A stretch of DNA of 64,000 nucleotides, taken from NCBI GenBank assembly GCA_001910725.1, contig MJGA01000013.1, positions 806,001-870,000 of the forward strand, given 5' to 3'. The stretch comes from Phanerodontia chrysosporium. Taxonomy: Eukaryota > Basidiomycota > Agaricomycetes > Polyporales > Phanerochaetaceae. This document shows positions 55,828-64,000 of this stretch, in pieces (the first letter of the stretch is position 1; every line of letters begins with the position of its first letter). The position numbers were made by a program, and so were the translations under genes. The notes beneath the pieces were generated by a model, which saw only the letters and a program-made list of their open reading frames with translations, was not told the origin of the DNA and searched no databases.

Positions 55828-57378
55828 ATCGCGCAATGGCCGTCAATGACGGGCTTCGCAGCGTTGTGCGAGGTGCGGAGGGCGAGGCTGAGTCATGGCC
55901 CAGGGGGTGACGTGTCGCGCCGGCATCGAGTGTGGGGACAGCGAAAAGGGACTCGACGGGAATCGACAGTGGTAGCCGCCACGCTCAGAAGGTTCTCGGC
56001 CCGCATGACGTCGCGCTTCTGCTCCCAGCGCCTATCGGGCGCCTGCCCGTCGAGGGAACGCGACAGTGCTCGGCAGCCGCATCGTCAGCGGCCACGACCA
56101 TCCGCTCGCCGTCGGGGCGCGACCACGGCGGATGCGCGGTGGGTAGCTTCTGACTCATGGCTCCCTTGGCATGCTGCGTCAGAGCGTTACACGGCTATCG
56201 ACGGCTATGCCCAGTACATTGCGGGGCTAGCGTTCCGCGCGACCACGGGAGAAGAGGAAAATCGAACTCGGAGAAACGTCCAGAGCTGAAGATAGCTCCA
56301 GATAAGTTCAAGCGCGTCTAAATCTTCCCACTGACATACCACGCGTCGCTGCCGCCGTCATCTGCACTGTCAAACGGCTAGCCCCGGGGTCCCGATGCGA
56401 GCGATATTGTTCTCGCTAGTTGGCCATCCCCATATGTCTGTGAGGCACCTGTTAGCTTTCCTGGTAGAAAACCCATCTTTCCTGGGCCCTGTGCAGGAGA
56501 CAACATTGACATACCATGCGCAGAAGTCAAGATTGATTTCTCCTAGCACCTAGCGATGGAATGGCGGCCAATGATCAGCTTTTCCACGCACAGTTATCGC
56601 TAGTATTCCCGGACTGGTCGCTTCTGCGCTCCTTGCTTTTGAGCACTCGAGACGGGGTCGATACATTTAGCTACCCACCTCAAAGATGACACTGTGAAAA
56701 GTCACCAGAGCTCGACGAAGCTGACTGATGGATAACCCGTAGAAACCGGCATATAATGTACGGGAAAGCACGGCTCGGCTCCGGGCGGTCCTCGGACATC
56801 CTCGGATCAGACGCCACAAAGGCGTCGGGGCGGGTCGTGATGCGCCTCCGAACCTCCAGCTGCGTATTCTTGTCCTTTAAAGCCTCCACCTTGCTCACGT
56901 GAATTGTAAGCTTATATCAGCCACGACGCTAGCCATTGACCTCCTTGCATTGCTTCTCAAGCTCAAGATCTCAACCCGCCGGCAAGGCTAGACCGGGAAT
57001 GGCTCAAGCGGTAGGTTCGACATGTACAAGAGCCAGAACATCCTTGCGTTTGTGAGCCGCTCACCGCGTATTGTTGTAGCTTTGATGTCAATAATGGTTT
57101 CCCACGGATCACAAGTCTAGATTGACAGCGCTCTTTGGCCGTGCCAAACTGGATGCCTTCACATACAAAGCGCAACACACACGAGAAGATCCCGCCACTC
57201 ATCAATTCATCTCGGATGATCATTTCCTACAGCTTTACCGCCACGGAATGGCCACCATGGCAGCACCATGCTCGCGGGCCACAGTGCCGCCTCGTGGTGC
57301 CCAAGCTGAAAGGTAAAGCACACAAAGGTCGCCTGCACCACCGATAAAGCACGCATTATCCCGCCACGCGGCCACGGT
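55828..57378. other. Intergenic, no gene recognised
   Basis: About 1.55 kb between divergently transcribed genes. Short Arg/Ala-rich frames only. Confidence 0.5.
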
Positions 57379-57385
57379 ATATAAC
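57379..57385 (+). promoter_or_regulatory. TATA box of the small RVxF-motif gene
   Basis: TATATAA, 44 bases before ATG 57429. Confidence 0.55.
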
Positions 57386-57428
57386 CACGCCCCATACCCT
57401 GACCTAACGACGACGACCACCCCAACCC

Positions 57429-58032
57429 ATGCTCTACACCGCCGCCTCGACCCTGCTCACGCACCTGCTCGGCTGGCGCGCCCCGCCGCGCGCCGTCTGC
57501 CCGCGCCAGCTGCTGCCCGCGCCCTACCTCGAGGACCCAGAGACCCCGCCGGCGCCGCCGAGCCGCTCCTCGAGCCTCAAGTCCGCGCTGAAGGGCGCCA
57601 CCAGCCCGTGCGCCGGCCCAGCGGGCACCCCGCCGAAGCGCGTCAGCTTCCGCACGCCGCGCCCGTCCGTGCGCACGCTCGTCTGGAGACCCGTACGTCG
57701 CACCGTGCCCTACTGCGCGCGGCCGCACACCCGGAGCTGACGCGGATTCTTTTTTTTTTCTTCTTTGGTTGGCCGTCTGCCCGCAGGACCGCGCGACCCA
57801 TGCACGCTGGGTGCGCGCCAAAGGTACGCCCGCGCGCCCCGAGCTCGCCACCACGCAGCCGCTGTTTGTGTTCATGGACTTTCGCGACCCCTGGGAGCTC
57901 GACGACGCGCCGCAGGAGCACGGACACCAGTGCCCCAGGCATGGCGCGGCTCCCCCGCATCGCGCTGCTGCCTGGAGCATCGCAGGCTTGCTGCGGGCCG
58001 TCGTGCCTGTTAATCGTGTGAGGAACGTGTGA
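57429..58032 (+). CDS. Small protein with PP1-docking-like RVSF motif, unknown function
   Basis: Exons 57429-57692 and 57787-58032; 169 residues; a 94-nt intron (gtacgt...gcccgcag) with a T10-rich tract. The N-terminal half is Ala/Pro-rich and contains SSLKSALKGATSP and then PPKRVSFRTPRP. RVSF fits the [RK]-V-x-F docking site for the protein phosphatase 1 catalytic subunit, and a basic SLK/ALK stretch about 25 residues before it is reminiscent of the SILK motif. The second exon begins DRATHARWVRAK and includes TTQPLFVFMDFRDPWELDD. It matches no family I know. TATA and splice signals support it as a gene. Confidence 0.6.
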
Positions 58033-58906
58033 ACACTGCGGCTATCTTCTATCTGGGTTTTATTCCATTGTATTATTAGGGAGATATATGTGCAACGATG
58101 CTCAAAGTCGACGGCCGAAGTGATATCTGTGGTTATCTCGGTCAAAGACTATGCAATCCGGTATCTACAAACCAGCATCGCAAACCTCTGGTCGAAAGAA
58201 AAATTTACCAGGGTTTGACAAGTGCAGCTTTTGGCCACATCTCCTCCTTCAAGGACTCGTTCCAGCTGCACATACATTCTCCTCACACCGCGCACACCGC
58301 AAAAAAACGACATCCTAATGACAGCGTCGCAGAACGCGTTGCACCGTCGCCCGCCACACCCCGCATCTTGTGCGCGTACGCCCCGCCGCGCGAGCCTGCG
58401 CGCTGGCGCCCGACACCGAGCAGCCCCCGTGCACTGCGCCGCGCGGCAGGGGCTGGCGGCGGCACGCGCGTGCATTTCGCGTGTTCGGCGTGAATGCGAC
58501 ACAGGGGGCGCGAGGGCCAGAATGTGGCCAGATGCAATGTCGAGAGCCCACGGGGCGTGGCCTGAAACGCCCTCCCTTTTACATTGATGGCTACAGCGAG
58601 AGAACGGTCATCCCACGGCGTCGCATATTCGCGGGCCCATCCGTGGATCGGGTCGACTGCCCCCACGAGCGGGCGAATTCAATACAAAGACAGAGGCCAA
58701 GACTCTCAATTGGCGCGGGTATCGCGGTATTACACATTCTATTACACGATTCGAGAGTACTTAGTCCTACAGAAAATGAGAGTACATGTGAGAGATTATA
58801 CAACGCGCGCGTAGGGAGACATATTCAGGACGACGAGAACACGACAATGCAAACCAGAACACCACAGCGAGGAGAGAGGAACGACAAGACGACAGAGAGG
58901 ATCAGC
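58033..58906. other. Convergent 3' intergenic region
   Basis: About 870 bp between two convergent stops. The frames here are shadows of each other and have no support. Confidence 0.5.
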
Positions 58907-61900
58907 TTAGGCAGAGCACATCACGCATGCCTCCTTGTTCTCGATCGAGCACATGAGCTTCGCCTGCTCGTACTCGCGCTCCTTCTGCCGGATGAGGGCT
59001 GCCGCGAACTCGGGGTCCTCCGCCGCGCCTTCCGCGTGCGCTCGTCGAGGGACATGTCCTCGCTCGGGACGTATGCAGGCGCGGCCGCGGGGTTTGCCGG
59101 GGCGGTCTTCTCTGCACTCATCGGCAGCGGCGCAGGCTCCTCTGCGGGCGTCGAGGGCGCAGGGGAGATCGAGGTCGAGGTCGCGGGGGAGACCATAAGA
59201 GTAGCGGCCTTGGGGGACTTGACGCCGGCGGCCTTGAGCTCGCGCAGACGCTGTGCCTCCTTCAGGACACTCTGGTCGACGGTAAACTGGATGGCCTGCG
59301 CCGCGGGGCGTGTACGGAGGTAGTACATGCCGGTCTTGAGGCCCTTCTTCCAACCGTAGAAGTGCATGCTCGTCAGCTGGCCGATCGTCGGGCTCTGCAG
59401 GTGCACGTTCAAGCTCTGGCTCTGGCAGATGAACGCGCCACGGTCTGCGGCGAGGTCGAGGACCTTCTTCTGCGAGATCTCCCAGACAGTCTTGTAGATC
59501 GCCTTGATCTCGTCAGGAATGCCGTTGATGCTCTGAATCGAGCCGTTGTTGGCGATGATCATGTTCTTCATGTTGTCATCCCAGAGCTTGAGGTCTACAA
59601 GTTCGCGAAGAAGCCAGGGCAAACGACTTGGAACTCGCCAGCTAAGACGCGACGAGTGTAAATGTTGCTGCAAACGGCATTAGTTCAAGCGCAAGGCTGT
59701 ATGGATAACGAACGGACCTAGTGTAAGGCTCGAAGCACTCATTGAAGCCAAGGATCTGACTGGTAGAAGCCGTGGGCATGGGAGCGAGAAGAAGCGAGTT
59801 CCTGAGACCGGTACGCGCCACCTTCGCCTTCAAGCTGGCCCAGTCCCAAAGATCGGACGGAGTAACACCCCAGAGATCGTATTGAAGCTGACCGCGGCTC
59901 GCCGGAGAACCCTCGTAAGTCTCGTAAGGACCGTCGCGCTCAGCGATGTCGCTGCTCGCCTCGACTGCCGCATGATAGATGGTCTCGAAGATCTGCTTGT
60001 TCAGCAGGCGCGCCTCGGGAGAGTCGAACGGCATGCGAAGGGCCATGAAGGCATCAGCAAGACCGTTCACACCGATACCAATCGGGCGGTGGCGCATGTT
60101 GCTGCGACGAGCCTCAGGGATCGGGTAGTAGTTGACGTCAATGATGCGGTTAAGGTTGTAGGCAACAACCTTCGTGATATCGTGCAGCTTTTGGAAGTTG
60201 TACTTGCCGTTCTCGATGAAGGAGGGGAGAGCGATAGACGCAAGGTTGCAAACAGCGGTCTCCTCGGGTGAAGAGTACTCGATGATCTCCGTGCACAGGT
60301 TTGACGACTTGATGGTGCCGAGGTTCTGCTGGTTAGACTTCGCATTGGCAGAATCCTTGTAGAGCATGAAGGGTCCACCAGTCTCGATTTGCGCCTCCAG
60401 AATAGCATACCAAAGCTTCTGCGCCTCGATGGTCTTGCGGCCGCGACCCTCGCGCTCGTAGCGCTCGTACAGCTCCTCGAACTCAGCTCCCCAGACTTCG
60501 TGAAGACCAGGTGCCTCGTTGGGCAGAACAGCGTCCACTGGCCGTTGGACTCAACACGCTTCATGCTGCAAAAAGTCAGTCCTCAGGCGTTACAGCAATC
60601 ACATGGTTTCGGACGTACAAGAGATCGGGAATCCACAGCGCGTAGAAGAGGTCGCGGGCACGAACCTCCTCCTTACCATGATTCTTACGGAGGTCGATGA
60701 AGTCGAAGATATCGGCGTGCCAGGGCTCGAGGTAGATGGCGAAAGCACCCGGACGCTTATTGCCACCCTGGTCGACATAGCGAGCCGTTGCGTCGTAAGC
60801 GCGAAGCATGGGAACAATGCCATTCGAATAGCCGTTCGTGCCGGCGATGTAAGAGCTGGAAAGACGATCATTTAATGGCTAGTCAGTGCACTCATGAGGA
60901 CTACGCACCCTGTGGCGCGAATATTGTGGATGCTGAGACCGATACCACCAGCGGTCTTACTAATCATCGCGCAGTTCTTCAGGGTATCGTAAATGCCCTC
61001 GATCGAATCGTCCTTCATGCAGACCAGGAAGCATGAGCTGAGCTGCGGGTTGGGTGTACCCGCGTTGAAGAGCGTTGGCGAAGCATGTGTGAAGAATCGC
61101 TCGGACATGAGGTTGTAGGTCTCGATCGCACGGTCGATGTCAGCCCCGTGAATACCGACAGCAACACGCATAAGCAGGTGCTGTGGCCGCTCCGCAACTC
61201 GGCCATTGATCTTCAGCAGATACGAGCGTTCAAGGGTTTTGAAACCGAAGCTACGGAAGGCGTCAATGAAAGCACAGGATAGGAGGGAGGTTTACGAACA
61301 AGTTGTAGCTAAAATCCCGGCTGTATATGATCGCTGAGTCCAAGCGCTCAGCGTTGGCCATGACAATCTCGTAGACGTCCTTGGAAATCATGCTGGCGGG
61401 TCGGCCGTTCTTGGGGTTGACTGAGCATGTCCTATGTTAGCTGAAGTGATATGGACCTAGTCGATACGAACCGTATTCGTAGAGGTCTTTGATCACCGCC
61501 GAGAAGCTCTTCTTCGTCTCCTTGTGCAAATTCGAGACTGCGATACGCGCGGCCAGGATAGCATAGTCAGGATGCTTCGTGGTCATGTACGCGGCGGTCT
61601 CTGCCGCAAGGTTCTGCGAAGGTATAAGCGCTGAGTTTGGAAACGCGACCGTATTGACTGCTTACATCGAGCTCTACGGTTGTGACACCTTGATAGACAC
61701 CCATGATGACTTTCTGTGCAATGCTGCAGCAGAATAAGCGAAAGCAAAGAAGCACTTTGCGAACCAACGCACGCTACTGGGTCGACGTATTCTGTGTCGA
61801 GACCATAGCAGAGCTTCTCGATACGCGCGGTGATCTGTTCGACACGCGTTGTCAGCAGGCATTGACGCGCGTAGAGCGACGACGCGCACCTTGTCAAACT

Positions 61901-62078
61901 GGACGCGTTCCTTGCGACTAGAGGCATCAACGCGGTCAGTAATGTCTAATGAGGTGCTTGGGGACGCGTCAACAGGCCACTAACCCATCTGCAGGGAGAG
62001 GGCACCACGAGGCGCGGTTGTTAGCGATGTCGACGGAAGCGGGGACGCGAACGTACCTCGTTTGAAGACGTAGGCCAT
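58907..62078 (-). CDS. RNR1: Ribonucleoside-diphosphate reductase large subunit (class Ia)
   Basis: Makes dNDPs from NDPs with the small subunit and is allosterically controlled by ATP/dATP. Exons, minus strand: 62078-62057, 61988-61985, 61917-61890, 61834-61773, 61723-61666, 61613-61472, 61420-61300, 61250-60909, 60855-60619, 60565-59718, 59667-58907; 875 residues with three bases restored. It starts [18 protein letters not shown] (ATP-cone). Active-site sequence: PQLSSCFL (first redox Cys), SSNLCTEI (Asn, thiyl Cys, Glu) and [11 protein letters not shown] (second Cys). The C-terminal swinging thiols are CVMC just before the stop. One exon is 4 nt (ATGG). Single bases appear missing at 60521-60523 (after LFCP), at 59617-59619 (after VVCP) and near 59020-59040 (after SLDER). 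Confidence 0.96.
61985..61988 (-). other. Four-nucleotide microexon of RNR1
   Basis: Minus-strand ATGG, flanked by ctctccctgcag upstream and gttagt downstream. Exon 1 ends with G after CGA and the next exon begins TCGC, so G+AT and GG+T make Asp-Gly. This completes MAYVFKRDGRKERV, conserved in eukaryotic RNR1. No other splice choice restores both Asp-Gly and frame. Confidence 0.8.
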
Positions 62079-62176
62079 GGCGTCGTGTGAGACGAGTTTT
62101 GGTGTGCAAGGAACGAGGCTGATTTGGAGGGAGGCAGGGAGGGGGAGGTGAAGGTTGTGGTTGAAGGCGGAGGCGC

Positions 62177-62280
62177 GACGCGAAAAGTCTTAAATATTAA
62201 TTAACTAGTTAGCGCCAGCCAATCAGAACGCTCAGTTGTCTCCCCCTTGTAGCACGTGACAGGTGTACTGGCGCCGAAAA
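62177..62280. promoter_or_regulatory. Shared divergent promoter: MBF/E2F-like, CCAAT and E-box sites
   Basis: Within the 460 bp between RNR1 (leftward) and the gene at 62538 (rightward): GACGCGAAAA at 62177-62186, CCAAT at 62219-62223, CACGTG at about 62253, and GGCGCCGAAAA at 62270-62280. The first and last resemble fungal MCB/SCB and E2F sites that drive G1/S transcription of RNR genes. Assignment is by pattern only. Confidence 0.4.
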
Positions 62281-62537
62281 TAGTTACACCCCAAAGTCCT
62301 ACCACACTTCGTTGTATTCCACCGGGAACACTGGTAGACGGTAGCCAGTGATGTGGAGAAAAACTTATCTCAAAGCTAGATTTTTACATGAAGTATACGA
62401 AGCAGCCGAAGGCGGCCGGTGTGTAGGCGCCCACAAAAGCTGGATGCTTTTTGTATTATTGATAATAATCGCGATCGTGGGAAAATCAACTGGCCGTTGA
62501 GCGGGCGCGTTTGTCGCGTTCCTTGCTTTTGTCCACC

Positions 62538-63250
62538 ATGCCCGGCTACAGCGTCCCCTACGTCCACAGCGGCGACCCTGGCTATGCCCCGCCCGTTCTC
62601 CGCGCACCGTCTCCGACAGACTCCATCGCACAGACTACGGCCCCGACGAGACCACCCCCGACGAGGAGGCTCTCACCGACGCCGAATTCGCGCACATGTG
62701 CCAGCAGCGCCTACGCCTCGGCGACGTCCGTCCAGACGAGGCCATGGCTAACAGGGATCCGCTGCTGCCCAAGCCCAGAAGCCCCGAGGACGAGCGAAGT
62801 ACGTTCTCCGTCATGTCCGAAAGGACACACGTCGTCTGACGCTTTGCTTCAGTGCTGTACATTCGCGTCATGGACGGACTTAGAGCCGAAGTCAGGCGTT
62901 TGCAGGACGACCATCTCTTTGAGCAGACACTCCTGCGTGGCTCTGTCGTCGCAGATGCCAAACAACCGACATCCGACGATATTGATGCCATTCTCCAGAG
63001 CATGATGGGCACGTCTTCAGCCGCCACTGCCCGCACACCTGCCACTGCTGGTCCCATTCCTCTGCCTGCTCGTGACGACTTTATGTCTCCTAAGCCGATG
63101 TCGCACTTCCCCGACTTCCCTAGCCCCGGTCTCGCTGACACCTCTATGATGTTCCCCGAGCCCGCGTCTGCCATGATGCCTCAATCAAGCAGCACGCCCG
63201 CCGTCGGCAGAAGAGTGACTAGAAATATGACAAGGACTGGCCATCGCTGA
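62538..63250 (+). CDS. Protein of unknown function
   Basis: Exons 62538-62798 and 62853-63250; 219 residues with one base restored; a 54-nt intron gtacgt...cag. It starts MPGYSVPYVHSGDPGYAPPV. Around 62606-62611 the frame moves by one, after which the reading is acidic and coherent (DYGPDETTPDEEALTDAEFA, then LLPKPRSPEDERS). The second exon has a short helix LYIRVMDGLRAEVRRLQDD and a Pro/Ser/Met-rich tail ending RRVTRNMTRTGHR. No family recognised. It shares a divergent promoter with RNR1, so co-regulation in S phase is possible but unproven. Confidence 0.55.
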
Positions 63251-63444
63251 CTTCATTCTCTTTTGGATTGTATTCTGCTGGCTGTATTGTATCTGGACTT
63301 CAATTGACTTGCATATTGTACCCTTGATAAACGCAGCCAAGCGGTGCGGAGTCCCCGGGGTCTTGTTGAGTCTGCCTCTCAGTATCTTTGCCCTAATGAC
63401 TCGCTGATGCTTACTGAATTCGTCAAACGTGTAGATGAGGCATT

Positions 63445-63900
63445 TTACGACCCGGCATTTCGGTTCTGGGGATAGCAGTGCCATGGCGAGCGTTCCGTTC
63501 CTTGGACGACACCGCTTGTAATGGCATCCGCGAAGACATAGTCGACGTCCGCCAAGTCGCCTTCTCTCCCGCCGGCGGCATTGTTTATAATCGACCCTTT
63601 GCCGAAATGAATACTTCTAGACTGCGGCACACACGGAACGCAGTTCAATGTCGGTAGTTTAGCAGCACTTGACAGGACGAGCTGTCGCCTCGCCACTCTA
63701 TTTGGCAACATCTCCCGAGCACTATCCCAGGACCGCTGGTCCTGAAAATACCCGTCGTCCAGGCAGCAAACCATGCCCTAGTCCCCATGGAACTGCAGGG
63801 CTTTACTGAACACGAACGGCGTGACATTGTGCATGACGATGGTATGGGCAGTACATACCATACCATTTGTCGCGCCTGCTAAGACAGGACTGTCAGCGGT
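63445..63900 (-). CDS. Partial unresolved gene at the right edge
   Basis: On the minus strand, a coherent reading runs ATNGMVCTAHTIVMHNVTPF, then LQFHGD, an in-frame TAG at 63778-63780, then GMVCCLDDGYFQDQRSWDSA, and on to TGA near 63445. The TAG could be a real stop, the end of an intron starting at a gtatgt donor just upstream, or a sequence error. Acceptor tcttag at about 63882 suggests an exon start. The family is not recognised and the gene probably continues beyond the window. Confidence 0.3.
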
Positions 63901-64000
63901 GCGACGGAGACAGAAATCATCCTGATGCGCTCGCGTTGGCTCAAAAGCCGGGTATGTCTGGCGCGTATAGGAATCGACCGTAGCAACGGTTTACCACGGT

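Overview
This is nuclear DNA from a filamentous basidiomycete, most likely an Agaricomycete of polypore type. The coding sequence is GC-rich and split by many 49-73 nt GT-AG introns. Fast-evolving F-box genes sit among conserved housekeeping genes, and there are basidiomycete-style small secreted proteins. No bacterial, organellar, CRISPR, tRNA, rRNA or clear transposon feature was seen. All gene models come from reading splice sites and phases by eye; no alignment was run.

Layout. 0-3.4 kb: a tandem family of three small secreted cysteine-rich proteins with a dibasic (Kex2-type) site before the cysteine domain, plus an unidentified spliced gene. 4.2-5.9 kb: F-box protein. 8.1-11.1 kb: a DUR3-type urea transporter behind a cluster of GATA-factor sites. 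11.3-12.1 kb: a small single-pass membrane protein. 13.2-15.0 kb: an F-box protein with acidic segments. 15.4-18.7 kb: a large disordered protein with an Scm3-like motif. 18.7-20.9 kb: PP2C phosphatase, convergent with a NudC-domain-containing protein 1 homologue (21.3-23.2 kb). 24.4-25.5 kb: a secreted protein. 26.0-27.1 kb: F-box protein. 29.9-32.7 kb: two convergent paralogues with a C-terminal MYND-like zinc finger.

34.4-38.9 kb: tubulin-folding cofactor D in 18 exons. 38.9-44.3 kb: a direct tandem duplication of (cofactor D 5' end + GST + F-box gene); both GSTs look functional, one F-box copy is decayed. 45.2-47.8 kb: Tcp11/Sok1 family. 50.0-52.0 kb: V-ATPase subunit B. 52.2-53.9 kb: Bud22-type ribosome-biogenesis factor. 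54.4-55.7 kb: aldo/keto reductase. 57.4-58.0 kb: a small protein with a PP1-docking-like motif. 58.9-62.1 kb: ribonucleotide reductase large subunit with a 4-nt microexon. 62.5-63.3 kb: a conserved-looking protein of unknown function. 63.4 kb to the end: pieces of an unresolved gene.

The genes are a normal eukaryotic mix rather than one pathway. A strong sequence-wide pattern is that many otherwise intact conserved genes carry frame breaks that all fit loss of single bases, mostly in homopolymers. This points to uncorrected assembly deletions rather than gene death. The candidate new biology is the secreted cysteine-rich family, the MYND-like pair, the GST/F-box duplication and some unusual splicing.
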